Positions 42,921 to 51,447 of a stretch of 64,000 nucleotides of DNA are shown piece by piece. The notes beneath the pieces are model-generated. The model was not told where the DNA came from. It saw only the letters and a list, made by a program, of their open reading frames with translations, and did not search any database. How positions within the stretch are numbered: position 1 is the first letter of the stretch; each line of letters opens with the position of its first letter. The DNA comes from Rhizobium sp. Leaf453 (lineage in GTDB: Bacteria; Pseudomonadota; Alphaproteobacteria; Rhizobiales; Rhizobiaceae): positions 901,909-965,908 of the forward strand of contig NZ_LMRG01000001.1 of the NCBI RefSeq assembly GCF_001425605.1, written 5' to 3'. The translations under genes and the position numbers were made by a program.

Positions 42921-43389
42921 CGTGATCAAACAGATGACCCCCTTCGTTTGAAATTTAGTCAAGTCTTACGAAGGGTGCGCTTGTCACCGCCAAAAATGGC
43001 GAAAAAGTGCTTCAACCTTTAACCTTGGATTAGGAAACATTGACGATCTGCAAAAAATTAAAATTACGAAATCTTCAATGACTGTCACAAAACTGCAGAA
43101 ATGCTTTGGAATCAGGCGTTAAGCCGAACGGTACTTCGGACGCTCGCAAAACCGTGCACAAGCACATAAAAAGTGATTCAATTTTTTGAAATTGGCTAAA
43201 TCCGGCGGATTCGGAAGCTAGAAAATCGACAAGTCGCGTTAACGTTGCATTTCTGCAAAAGAATAAAGGTACCTCATCTTTACGTCCGGACAGACCAAAA
43301 CCGGACCAATCCGGTAATATTATCGATGACAAACACAAGACTATCGCGCACGAACCATACACTATCGGCGTGACGATTTACTTGAAAGC
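42921..43389. other. 469-base AT-richer intergenic stretch with CtrA-like site
   Basis: This gap between rlpA and the epimerase gene is clearly lower in GC than its surroundings. It contains TTAACCTTGGATTAG at 43019-43033, seven of eight matches to the CtrA site TTAA-N7-TTAA, about 100 bases upstream of rlpA. A 95-codon minus-strand frame inside (43075-43362) is Cys/Phe-rich without a ribosome site and I do not accept it as a gene. No RNA gene was recognised. Confidence 0.4.
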
Positions 43390-44262
43390 TCATCCCCGCC
43401 AGCTGTCGTTGCTCCACAAATCCGCTAGCGAAATCCGATAGTCCGGAAACTGGAATGCATAGCCTGCATCGCGCAGGCGGGCATTGGAGACCCGCTTGTT
43501 TTCTCCGTAGAACGAGCGCGCCATCGGCGACAGTTCGGCGGTCTCGAAGGGGATTTCCGGCGGCGGCGCGACGCCCATCAGGCGTGACGCTTCCAGCACC
43601 ACATCCTGCGGCGGCGCCGGTTCATGGTCGGTGACATTGAAAATCCCGCCCATTGCCCGCTCCGACAGGAAGAGCGCGGACCCGGCAATGTCCTCGACGC
43701 GGATGCGGTTGAACACCTGATTGGCCTTGATCAGCCGCCGTGCGGTTCCAGCAGCGATGTTGCAGAAGGCGTTGCGTCCGGGACCGTAGATGCCGGAGAG
43801 ACGCAGCACGGCCACGGGAATGCCGCTCTCCGCTCCGAGGGCAAGCCAGGCCTTTTCCGCCGCCACACGCTCGACGGAACGGGCCGAGACCGGCTCCAGC
43901 GAGGCATCCTCCGTCACCCAGGCGCCACCGTGATCGCCATAGACGCCGACAGTCGAGAGATAACCGGCCCATTGCAGGTTCGGCATGAGATCCAGCAGAG
44001 GCGCGGCATCCGCCCGCATCATCGGATCGCCATCGCGGCCCGGCGCAATCGACTGGATCAGATGCGTGGTGCGCTTCATGACCTCCGCCAATTCTGGCGA
44101 AATGGTCACGCCGTCATAGACCAGCGCATGGATTCCGGCGTCCTCGATCGCGGCCAGCTTTTCACTCGAACGGGTCGTCCCCGTTACCGATGGCGCCAGC
44201 GGCAGGAAGGCCTTCGCGATCGCCTTGCCGGAAAACCCGGCGCCCAGTACCAGAACATGCAT
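43390..44262 (-). CDS. NAD(P)-dependent epimerase/SDR-like protein (YeeZ type)
   Basis: A 290-residue extended SDR-like protein. The N-terminal Rossmann motif is VLVLGAGFSGKAIAKAF; other segments are AGYLSTVGVYGDHGG and LRLSGIYGPGRNAF with the Tyr region. The family is of uncertain function. Its ATG overlaps the queG stop (TGA) by one base, so it is translated after queG. The longer open frame reads within queG and is rejected. Confidence 0.87.
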   Translation of the reverse strand: MHVLVLGAGFSGKAIAKAFLPLAPSVTGTTRSSEKLAAIEDAGIHALVYDGVTISPELAEVMKRTTHLIQSIAPGRDGDPMMRADAAPLLDLMPNLQWAGYLSTVGVYGDHGGAWVTEDASLEPVSARSVERVAAEKAWLALGAESGIPVAVLRLSGIYGPGRNAFCNIAAGTARRLIKANQVFNRIRVEDIAGSALFLSERAMGGIFNVTDHEPAPPQDVVLEASRLMGVAPPPEIPFETAELSPMARSFYGENKRVSNARLRDAGYAFQFPDYRISLADLWSNDSWRG

Positions 44263-45422
44263 CAGACCACCCCTGCCAGTTTCCATTCCGCGAGCACCTC
44301 CGGATCGGTCTCGCGTTCTCGTCTTGCCGCAAATTCCGCAAAATCGCCAGAGGTCATCAGCCGCGACAGCGCCCAGACCACCATCGCCCGCACAACGGGC
44401 GACACATCGCTTGCCAAGGCCATACACTGGCCCACCAACGCCACGTCGCCCGAGTTTCCCGCAGCGATCAGACAGTTGCGCACGAACCGGTCGCGGCCGA
44501 TGCGCTTGACCGGCGACCCGGAGAAAAACGTCCGGAAGGTCGGGTCGTCCAGTGCCAGCAGATCGGACAGTCTGGGCTCCTTCAGGTCTTCGCGCGCCTG
44601 CAGCTTCATTTCCGAGGCGTTGGCCGCGAACTTGTTCCAGGGGCACGCGGCCAGACAGTCGTCGCAGCCATAGATCCGGTTGCCGATCAGAGGCCGAATG
44701 TCAGGATCGATCGGCCCCTTGTGCTCGATCGTCAGATAGGAAATGCAGCGGCGCGCATCGATCTTGTAGGGTGCCGGAAAGGCATCGGTCGGACAGGCAT
44801 CGAGACAGGCACGACAGGAGCCGCAGTGATCTCGTTCCGGCGTGTCGATTACCAGATCTGCCGTGGTGAACAGGCTGCCGAGAAACAGCCAGGAACCGAA
44901 CTCGCGGCTGACGAGATTGGTGTGTTTGCCCTGCCAGCCGAGACCGGCCTGTTCGGCGAGCGGCTTTTCCATCACCGGCGCGGTATCGACGAACACCTTC
45001 ACATCGGCGCCGGCCCGCGCAGCAAATCGCGTTGCAACCTCCTTCAGCCGCCCCTTGATCAGATCGTGATAATCGCGGTTGCGGGCATAGACGGAGACGG
45101 CGCCGCGATCCGGTCGGTCCTGCAGCGCGCGCGGGTCTTCGTCCGTCCCGTAATTCATGCCGAACAGCACAACGGAACGGACGTCGCCCCACAGGACACG
45201 CGGATCGCCCCGGCGCTCCGCCGTCTCGGCCATCCAGTCCATGGTGCCGTGAAAATCCTGCGCGAGAAAATCGGCCAGCCGCTCCGGCGCACGCGGAATG
45301 GAATTGGGTAGCGTGACGCGACAGACATCGAACCCCTTCTGCCGGGCCTCCTCCTTCAGAAACCCGGTCAGCGTCCGCCGCATCTTTTCGTCTTTCTCCT
45401 CACGGAGCGCATTGCCGGACAC
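44262..45422 (-). CDS. queG: Epoxyqueuosine reductase QueG
   Basis: Catalyses the last step of queuosine synthesis in tRNA, using cobalamin and two 4Fe-4S clusters. The cluster motifs are CGSCRACLDACP and CDDCLAACPWNKF; FGMNYG and GWQGKHTNLVSREFGSW lie in the cobalamin/active-site domain, and HEAT-like repeats close the protein. The GTG at 45422 is preferred because CAGGAGGG lies just before it, giving 386 residues; an ATG 13 codons later is possible. It is coupled to the epimerase gene. Confidence 0.95.
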   Translation of the reverse strand: MSGNALREEKDEKMRRTLTGFLKEEARQKGFDVCRVTLPNSIPRAPERLADFLAQDFHGTMDWMAETAERRGDPRVLWGDVRSVVLFGMNYGTDEDPRALQDRPDRGAVSVYARNRDYHDLIKGRLKEVATRFAARAGADVKVFVDTAPVMEKPLAEQAGLGWQGKHTNLVSREFGSWLFLGSLFTTADLVIDTPERDHCGSCRACLDACPTDAFPAPYKIDARRCISYLTIEHKGPIDPDIRPLIGNRIYGCDDCLAACPWNKFAANASEMKLQAREDLKEPRLSDLLALDDPTFRTFFSGSPVKRIGRDRFVRNCLIAAGNSGDVALVGQCMALASDVSPVVRAMVVWALSRLMTSGDFAEFAARRERETDPEVLAEWKLAGVV

Positions 45423-45460
45423 AAGACCCTCCTGCGCAGGAATATAGCCTATAGCATAAA

Positions 45461-45592
45461 GACCCCCTCTGGCCTGTCGGCCATCTCCCCCACAAGGGGG
45501 GAGAGACCCAGCTGCCGCCCTCTGTTTTCATCATCAGACAAAGCGGCAGCTTAAGCCCCTCCCCCTTGGGGGGAGGGGTTGGGGAGGGGACT
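45461..45592. repeat. Mosaic palindrome, CCCCTCCCC type
   Basis: The element runs from CCCCCTCTGGCCTGTCGGCCATCTCCCC to CCCCTTGGGGGGAGGGGTTGGGGAGGGG and shares both arms and the CCCAGCTGCCG / GCGGCAGCTT centre with the copy at 21582. It lies between gst and queG, both transcribed leftward, and ends about 40 bases before the queG start. Confidence 0.8.
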
Positions 45593-45608
45593 TTACCAAG
45601 GAAGACGA

Positions 45609-46301
45609 TCAGAAATCCAGATCGGCGTAATGAGACACCGGGGTCACGCCGCGCACACGCTCGGCCAGCAGTGGGCGGAAGGACGGGCGCGATTTCAGGC
45701 GCTGGTACCAGTCCTTGACGGAGGGCACCTCCGACCAGTCGATCTCGCCGAGATAATCCAGCACCGAGATGGCGGCGGCGGCGGCGAGATCGGCGTAGGA
45801 CAGGCGATCGCCGGCCAGATAGGTCCGCGAGCCGGCGAGCCAGCCAAGATATTTCAGATGCTGCCGGATGTTCGAGCGCGAGGTGCGCAGCACTTTCGAA
45901 TCCGGCGCCCCCCCACCCTGGTCCGGCGTCATCTGCAGCTTGAAGATACGCTCGCGCACCAGCGGTCGCGTCACATCGGCCTCCATCTTCTGCAGGAACC
46001 ACTCGGCCAGGCGGCGGATTTCCGCGCGCTGGAACGGATCTTCCGCCAGAAGCCGGCGGTCGCGCTTCAACACACCGTTGGTTTCGTCGAGATATTCGGA
46101 AATCACCGTCGCACCACAAAGCGCGCGCATGCTGTCATCGACATAGACGGGCAGCGTGCCGGCCGGGTTGAGAGTGAGGAAATCGCGCCGCTTCTCCCAG
46201 GGCTGCTCCTCGGCCAGTTCCATCTGGTAGCCATACTCCGAGAGGATCAGGCGCACGAACCGGGACGCGGTAGACATGGGGTGGTGATAGAGTGTCGGCA
46301 T
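45609..46301 (-). CDS. Glutathione S-transferase family protein
   Basis: A 230-residue GST: N-terminal thioredoxin-like domain (MPTLYHHPMSTASRFVRLIL ... LNPAGTLPVYVDD) and a helical C-terminal domain with RTYLAGDRLSYADLAAAAAISVLDYLG, the conserved N-capping/hydrophobic staple region. The class and substrate are not clear. The ATG at 46301 gives the usual start; no strong ribosome site is seen. Confidence 0.9.
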   Translation of the reverse strand: MPTLYHHPMSTASRFVRLILSEYGYQMELAEEQPWEKRRDFLTLNPAGTLPVYVDDSMRALCGATVISEYLDETNGVLKRDRRLLAEDPFQRAEIRRLAEWFLQKMEADVTRPLVRERIFKLQMTPDQGGGAPDSKVLRTSRSNIRQHLKYLGWLAGSRTYLAGDRLSYADLAAAAAISVLDYLGEIDWSEVPSVKDWYQRLKSRPSFRPLLAERVRGVTPVSHYADLDF

Positions 46302-46480
46302 CAGATATCGGGTTTCGTCAATTCGATTGGGAGGGAACGGGTTTGTCGCACAGGTTTCGTCTGGCCACCACGCGTTTGAAAAAGCTATAGGAATTTGCTG
46401 CCGCAAACACAAGCGAATCAGCCAATGCCCTTCGATGGTCCACGACCCTAACCTCCAATGCTTCAGGGATACTTAATTTC

Positions 46481-47287
46481 ATGGCCGATCAATCGATCAT
46501 CAGTGCGCTCATTCTTGGCCTCATCGAAGGCCTGACGGAATTCATTCCGGTGTCCTCGACTGCCCATGTCCTGCTCGCCGGTCATTTCCTCGGCTTCAAG
46601 TCGCCCGGCAACACCTTTGCCGTCCTGATCCAGTTGGGTGCAATCCTCGCGATCCTGCTTGTCTATTTCCAGCGGTTGCTGTCGATCGCGCTTGCGCTCC
46701 CCTCCAGCGCCAAGGCGCGGGGCTTCGTGCTTTCGGTCCTCATCGCCTTCCTGCCGGCTGCCGTGATCGGCGCCATCGCCCATGACTTCATCAAGACCGT
46801 GCTGTTCGAAACGCCGATGCTGATCTGCATCGTCCTCATCATCGGCGGCATCATTCTTTATGCGATCGATCGCATGCCTCTGAAGCCTATCTATCGCGAC
46901 GTTATGGATTATCCACCCTCGCTGGCGCTGAAAATCGGCCTTTTCCAGTGCCTTGCGATGATCCCCGGCACATCCCGCTCCGGCGCCACGATCGCCGGCG
47001 CGCTTTTGATGGGAACCGACAAGCGCTCGGCTGCCGAGTTCTCCTTCTTCCTTGCCATGCCCACCATGCTTGGCGCGTTCACGCTTGATCTCTACAAGAA
47101 CCGCGACGCGCTTGATTTCAACGACGTGACGGTCATCGCCGTCGGCTTCCTCGCCGCCTTCGTGTCGGCGCTCTTCGTCGTACGCTCGCTTCTGAACTTC
47201 GTGTCGAACCGCGGCTTTGCCCCCTTCGCCATCTGGCGCATCATCGTCGGCACCGCCGGCCTGATCGGCCTCTGGCTGTTCGGCTGA
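46481..47287 (+). CDS. uppP: Undecaprenyl-diphosphatase UppP (BacA)
   Basis: A membrane phosphatase of 268 residues that recycles undecaprenyl diphosphate for cell-wall synthesis; overproduction gives bacitracin resistance. The two catalytic motifs are [14 protein letters not shown] near the N terminus and [10 protein letters not shown] in the middle. About eight hydrophobic segments fit the family. It is flanked by genes on the opposite strand and is probably monocistronic. Confidence 0.97.
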   Translation: MADQSIISALILGLIEGLTEFIPVSSTAHVLLAGHFLGFKSPGNTFAVLIQLGAILAILLVYFQRLLSIALALPSSAKARGFVLSVLIAFLPAAVIGAIAHDFIKTVLFETPMLICIVLIIGGIILYAIDRMPLKPIYRDVMDYPPSLALKIGLFQCLAMIPGTSRSGATIAGALLMGTDKRSAAEFSFFLAMPTMLGAFTLDLYKNRDALDFNDVTVIAVGFLAAFVSALFVVRSLLNFVSNRGFAPFAIWRIIVGTAGLIGLWLFG

Positions 47288-47294
47288 AAACAAT

Positions 47295-47334
47295 AAAAAA
47301 CCGCGCGCATCCCGTTGAAAGGATGCACGCGGTT
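47295..47334 (-). terminator. Intrinsic terminator of the small secreted protein gene
   Basis: On the minus strand AACCGCGTGCATCC pairs with GGATGCGCGCGGTT (one mismatch) around TTTCAACG and is followed by TTTTTT. The stem also lies just after the uppP stop and could slow transcription from that side. Confidence 0.75.
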
Positions 47335-47384
47335 CCTGGCCCCCGCCATAAACGAAAGCCGTCCCGAACCGGGACGGGAATGTC

Positions 47385-47543
47385 TTACTTGTCGAGCGAT
47401 CCGATAGAGGCGGTCGTGCAGGGATCGACGCCATAGGCCGGCGTGCAGCTGTGATTGCTGGCGACCGTCTTCGGTGCGGCGAACGACCCAGCCAGAACGA
47501 TAAGTGCCGCGCACGCAAAGAAAATCGCGATCGATTTGCCCAT
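47385..47543 (-). CDS. Small secreted protein, 52 residues, unknown function
   Basis: Reading leftward from ATG 47543: MGKSIAIFFACAALIVLAG forms a signal-like hydrophobic start, followed by SFAAPKTVASNHSCTPAYG and VDPCTTASIGSLDK. Two cysteines remain in the mature part (in SCTP and DPCT), so one disulfide is possible. A terminator hairpin with a T tract on the same strand (47295-47334) lies about 50 bases after the stop, supporting a real transcript. I do not recognise the family. Confidence 0.65.
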   Translation of the reverse strand: MGKSIAIFFACAALIVLAGSFAAPKTVASNHSCTPAYGVDPCTTASIGSLDK

Positions 47544-47725
47544 GGGGAAAAGTGCCTCTCAAGATGAATGTGATGCGCCGGCCGGTCTCTCAACCGAACG
47601 ATGCGGCGCGGCTGCTGTCTAGGCGCTGGCACCGTTATTATCAATAACGAGACATGTTGAATCGACGGTAAATGCCAATCGCTTTTTTAAGTGAGGCAGA
47701 AACGCAACGCTTTTTTAAACCGGAC

Positions 47726-47755
47726 AAAAAGAAACCGCCGGTGGAGGCCGGCGGT
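47726..47755 (-). terminator. Intrinsic terminator after the NDUFA9-like gene
   Basis: ACCGCCGG and CCGGCGGT form a perfect 8-bp stem around a six-base loop; on the minus strand it is followed by TTTCTTTTTG. It lies about 40 bases beyond the stop of the gene ending at 47794. Confidence 0.75.
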
Positions 47756-47793
47756 CGTGATTGCAACCCGATTCGAACAGGCGAAAATCGGTC

Positions 47794-48774
47794 TCAGGCA
47801 GCGCTGCCCGAGCGGCTGTATTGGCCCTGCGGACGGTAGCGAACCATGTAGGTCGGCAGAACCGATTCGACCGAGCTTCCCTCCAGCCCGAACGCCTTGA
47901 GCGTGCGGCCTTCCGCCTGCGCGGCATCGGAAACCACATTGTCCGTCTTCAACAGCGTCACCTGGTCGACCGTCAGCGGCGGGGCGATGAGCGGGATCAT
48001 CGAGGCAACCGAGCCGATCATCGAAGCGATACCGAACGGCAGCGGCAGCAGCATGCGCTTGCGGTCGATGACCTTCATCATGACCTCGAGACAGTCCTTG
48101 AAAGTCAGCACATCCGGGCCGCCCAGTTCATAAATCTTGCCACGCGCTACCTTGCCCTCGACGGAGCGGGCGACAGCCTCTGCAACATCGGTGACATAGA
48201 TCGGCTGGAACGCCGTGTTGCCGCCGCCGACCAAGGGCAGGACCGGCGAAAAGCGCGACATTTCCGCGAACTTGTTGAAGAAGCCATCTTCCGGGCCGAA
48301 CACGATGGACGGACGCAGGATCACGGCATCCGGCACGATCTCAAGCACGGCCTTCTCGGCGCGGCCCTTGCTGCTGGCATAAACCGATTCGGAATCGATA
48401 TTGGCACCAAGCGCCGAAACATGTGTGAGCGTCGCGCCGACCCCGCGTGCCGCTTCCGCCACCGCGCGCGCGCCAAAATCCTGTACGGCGTCAAAGGTGT
48501 TGCGGCCGGCCTCGAACAGGATGCCGACGCAGTTGACGACGTGATCGGCGCCATGCACCGCCGCATCGACCGACTTGCGATAGCGCAGGTTGGCCTGGAC
48601 GAAGGAAATCTGGCCGACATTGCCGAGCGGCTGCAGAAAGCCTGCAAGGTCCGGACGGCGGACGGCGACGCGGATGCGATAACCGCGCTTGGCGAGCGCC
48701 CGCACGACATGACGGCCGACAAATCCGGAGCCGCCGAAAACGGTGACGAGCGGCGGGAGATTGGACAAGGTCAT
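47794..48774 (-). CDS. Complex I NDUFA9-subunit-like NAD(P)-binding protein
   Basis: An atypical SDR of 326 residues related to the mitochondrial complex I accessory subunit NDUFA9. It has the Rossmann motif VTVFGGSGFVGRHVVRALAKRGYRI, then VNCVGILFEAG, LRPSIVFGPEDGFFNKFA and ADPLTV-like IAPPLTVDQVTLLKTDNVVSD at the C terminus. Bacterial members are common in alphaproteobacteria; a link to complex I there is unproven. The ATG at 48774 is used; AGGAG lies ten bases before it. Confidence 0.9.
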   Translation of the reverse strand: MTLSNLPPLVTVFGGSGFVGRHVVRALAKRGYRIRVAVRRPDLAGFLQPLGNVGQISFVQANLRYRKSVDAAVHGADHVVNCVGILFEAGRNTFDAVQDFGARAVAEAARGVGATLTHVSALGANIDSESVYASSKGRAEKAVLEIVPDAVILRPSIVFGPEDGFFNKFAEMSRFSPVLPLVGGGNTAFQPIYVTDVAEAVARSVEGKVARGKIYELGGPDVLTFKDCLEVMMKVIDRKRMLLPLPFGIASMIGSVASMIPLIAPPLTVDQVTLLKTDNVVSDAAQAEGRTLKAFGLEGSSVESVLPTYMVRYRPQGQYSRSGSAA

Positions 48775-48894
48775 GGCGCAGGCACTCCTGATGTTCTGCA
48801 TGTTATATGTGAGCTACATAGCCCAATCATCCGGCGACGGAAAGGCTTATCGCACAGGCTTTGCTGCCGCTTTCCGCCGCAGGCTTTAATGTCG

Positions 48895-49182
48895 TCAGAT
48901 ACCCTCGACAACGACCATTTCCGCATCCGCCACTTCCTGGCGGATCGCGGCGGCGATCTGGTATTCCGGGGAATTGTAGCAATCGACGGCCGCCTGCAGC
49001 GAGGGAAACTCGATCACGACATTGCGCGCCCGCACATCACCTTCGAGCCGCTGGAAAGCCCCACCCCGCGCGAGGAAATTCGCGCCGTACTTTTCAAAAG
49101 CTGGCTTGGCGGCGGCGACATAGTCCTTGTAACGCTCGGTATCGCGCACATCGACCCGTGCAATCCAGTATCCCTTGGCCAT
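48895..49182 (-). CDS. DUF1330 family protein
   Basis: A 95-residue ferredoxin-fold (dimeric alpha-beta barrel) protein: MAKGYWIARVDVRDTERYKDYVAAAKPAFEKYGANFLARGG, with IEFPSLQAAVDCYNSPEYQ and the C-terminal strand AEMVVVEGI. Function is unknown. It is encoded alone between the NDUFA9-like gene and pyrF. Confidence 0.92.
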   Translation of the reverse strand: MAKGYWIARVDVRDTERYKDYVAAAKPAFEKYGANFLARGGAFQRLEGDVRARNVVIEFPSLQAAVDCYNSPEYQIAAAIRQEVADAEMVVVEGI

Positions 49183-49303
49183 GATCGTCTCCTTATCCGG
49201 CGCAACCGCTTCTGTTTCCCGCTTCTTCCGTCAAATCATTTGACCGGTCAAGGCAGGTTTGCTCGTCGGTGAACTGTCGCCAATCAGCGATAACGAAAAC
49301 GGA

Positions 49304-50011
49304 TCAGAGCGCGCCGCGCATCTCATCGAGGATCGCTCGTGCCGCAGCCTTCGGATCGGCAGCCTTGACGATCGGGCGGCCGACGACGAGGTGGCTCGAT
49401 CCGGCGGTCAGCGCATCGGCAGGGGTCATCACCCGCTTCTGGTCGCCCTTGTCGCTCCCGGCCGGGCGGATGCCAGGCGTGACGATCGCCATGTCCGGGC
49501 CGACGATCTTGCGGACAGCCGCCGATTCCTCGGCCGAGCAGACGATGCCGCCCATGCCGGCGGCGCGCGCCTGTTCGGCCCGGCGCAGCACCAGCGTATG
49601 CGGATCATATTCATAACCGGCGTCGATGACATCCTGCTCGTCCATCGAGGTCAGCACCGTCACACCGAGCAGGCAAAGGTCCGAGCCCTTCGCCGCCTCG
49701 ACCGCCGCCCGCATCGCCTTTGGATAGGCATGCAGCGTCAGCATCGACATGCCCATCTTGACGATATTCTCGACACCTTTGGCGACGGTGTTGTCGATGT
49801 CGAGCAGCTTCATGTCGAGAAAGACCTTCTTGCCGTCCTTGGCAAGATCGCGGGCAAACTCCAGCCCGCCGGCAAACACCAGCTGATAGCCGATCTTGTA
49901 GAACAGCACGTCATCGCCGATCGCGCTGACGATCGCCTCGGCCTCGCCGATGGTGGGGATATCCAGGCCGACGATCAGCCGGTCGCGTGCGTCCAAAGTC
50001 ATTTTTGCCAT
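49304..50011 (-). CDS. pyrF: Orotidine 5'-phosphate decarboxylase
   Basis: Final step of UMP synthesis. The TIM-barrel protein of about 235 residues has the catalytic DxKxxD array in [13 protein letters not shown], the [11 protein letters not shown]-terminal strand, [10 protein letters not shown] and the phosphate-binding VTPGIRPAG and VVGRPI. The true start could be the fourth codon (ATG at 50002), which is better spaced from AAGG. The gene overlaps the phosphatase-like gene upstream by 13 bases. Confidence 0.96.
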   Translation of the reverse strand: MAKMTLDARDRLIVGLDIPTIGEAEAIVSAIGDDVLFYKIGYQLVFAGGLEFARDLAKDGKKVFLDMKLLDIDNTVAKGVENIVKMGMSMLTLHAYPKAMRAAVEAAKGSDLCLLGVTVLTSMDEQDVIDAGYEYDPHTLVLRRAEQARAAGMGGIVCSAEESAAVRKIVGPDMAIVTPGIRPAGSDKGDQKRVMTPADALTAGSSHLVVGRPIVKAADPKAAARAILDEMRGAL

Positions 50012-50589
50012 CCTTGCCAGAGCTCAAACGGCTCCCAATCGCATGCAAGGGAACGGTCCGCAAGGGAAAATGCGAAGAGATTGCCACCGCCGCCGGGCTG
50101 GTCGTGACTGCGCGCGATCGGCACGCCGGCGAGATGACATTTCAAGAGCGTGCCGACGCCCCCGTGCCCGACAAAGGCAATCGGCTGCGACGGATCGTGA
50201 CTGTCCAGAACCAAGGAGACCGCCGCAACGATCCGGCGCTGCGCGTCGATCGCCCGCTCCCACCCTTTGAAGCTCTCTTCGGGATGGGCAAAGAACCAGT
50301 TGGCTGCCTTCTCGAATTCCTCCGGAACGAGGAAGCCGGTCGCCGACCGGTCATTCTCGCCGGAATGCTCCAGCACCTCGACCTTGCAGCCGATCGCGCC
50401 CGCAAGCAGTTCGGCCGTTTCCATCGCCTTGGTCTCGTCGCTTGAGAGAATGCGCGTTAGCTCTCCCGCCCAGCCGCACCGCGCGGCCTTTCCCGCCCGG
50501 GCAGCGCCAAGGTCGGACAGGCCCCAGCGTGGCACCGGCACGTCCGGGTCGATGCGAACCTGTGGATGGGTGATGTAGACCCCGAACAT
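49999..50589 (-). CDS. Histidine phosphatase superfamily protein with altered RHG motif
   Basis: A 196-residue phosphoglycerate-mutase-like protein. In place of the usual RHGE motif it has ITHPQV, so the catalytic His may be kept (His8) but the flanking Arg and Gly are not. The second His region [17 protein letters not shown] and [19 protein letters not shown] are normal. This form may be inactive or have altered substrate use. It lies between pmtA and pyrF on the minus strand and overlaps pyrF. Confidence 0.85.
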   Translation of the reverse strand: MFGVYITHPQVRIDPDVPVPRWGLSDLGAARAGKAARCGWAGELTRILSSDETKAMETAELLAGAIGCKVEVLEHSGENDRSATGFLVPEEFEKAANWFFAHPEESFKGWERAIDAQRRIVAAVSLVLDSHDPSQPIAFVGHGGVGTLLKCHLAGVPIARSHDQPGGGGNLFAFSLADRSLACDWEPFELWQGWQK

Positions 50590-50597
50590 GGAAACGC

Positions 50598-51194
50598 TCA
50601 GTGCGTCTTGCGATAGACCCAGAGCTGTGCCGGCGGAATGTTACGCACGACGAAGTCATAATGCGAGATCTGGTAACGGTCCGGCATGGCCACCACCGGC
50701 GACAGCGGGCCATAGGAAATCTGGATGACCGGACGGCCGACGGGAATGCGGGACAGGAGATCATCGATCAGCGATACGCGCATATGCATGGGGAAATTGA
50801 GAAGCGGCACCGCCGAGACGACACTGTCGAACTTCTGGTCGCGGCGCAGGCCGAGCGTCTTGTCGAGATCGAATGCATCGCCATTGATGAAATCGACGCC
50901 CGGATAGGTCTTGACGAGATGCTGGTAGAAATCGGTGGAGAACTCGACGGAAACGAGGTTTTCCGGCTGAACGCCCTTCTGCAGGATCGCCTTGGTGATG
51001 ACGCCGGTGCCGGGGCCAAGCTCCAGGACCGGCAGGCCCGAATGCGGATTGACGACGCTGGCCATCCTGCGGGCGGTGATCCCGGATGTCGGCACGATCG
51101 AGCCGACGGCCTTCATATTGCTCTTCCATCCTTTGAAGAAACGGATTTCCTCATCGAATTTCTTGCCAAGACGCTCTTTCAGACGAAAATTCAT
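50598..51194 (-). CDS. pmtA: Phospholipid N-methyltransferase PmtA (rhizobial type)
   Basis: Methylates phosphatidylethanolamine stepwise to phosphatidylcholine, a membrane lipid important for rhizobial host interaction. The 198-residue protein starts MNFRLKERLGKKFDEEIRFF, with an amphipathic N-terminal helix for membrane binding, then the SAM motif LELGPGTGVITKAIL, and AVPLLNFPMHMRV and YGPLSPVVAMPDRYQ. It closely resembles the Agrobacterium/Sinorhizobium PmtA sequence as I remember it. It lies downstream of dnaN beyond a strong terminator. Confidence 0.93.
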   Translation of the reverse strand: MNFRLKERLGKKFDEEIRFFKGWKSNMKAVGSIVPTSGITARRMASVVNPHSGLPVLELGPGTGVITKAILQKGVQPENLVSVEFSTDFYQHLVKTYPGVDFINGDAFDLDKTLGLRRDQKFDSVVSAVPLLNFPMHMRVSLIDDLLSRIPVGRPVIQISYGPLSPVVAMPDRYQISHYDFVVRNIPPAQLWVYRKTH

Positions 51195-51400
51195 GCGTAT
51201 CTCCAGCAACACCGCCTGCATTGCGGGCAGCACATCATGCCTGCCCTGTTGCAACGCAGCACCCTCCATTACGAAATGATTATGTGTCGTTCAATGCGAC
51301 AAAAACAAGCCATTTCGCGCCATTAATTGCCGCTCCCAACAGGAAGCTGTTTCCGCCTCTCAAAGCAGCCAGATCGTCCTTTCGAAATCCGTTATATAGA

Positions 51401-51426
51401 AAAGGCCGGATCAGATCCGGCCTTTT
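51401..51426. terminator. Strong bidirectional terminator downstream of dnaN
   Basis: AAAGGCCGGATC is followed after one base by its complement GATCCGGCCTTT, and T tracts flank it on both strands. It lies 22 bases past the dnaN stop and separates dnaN from pmtA, both on the minus strand. Confidence 0.85.
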
Positions 51427-51447
51427 TTCGTTTTCGCGCTGCGTTGT

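Noticed and set aside
43075..43362. 95-codon minus-strand frame in an AT-richer gap
   Set aside because: No ribosome site, no conserved pattern, and the region looks regulatory.
47761..49272. 503-codon plus-strand frame
   Set aside because: Runs antisense through the NDUFA9-like and DUF1330 genes; Arg/His-rich with no family features.
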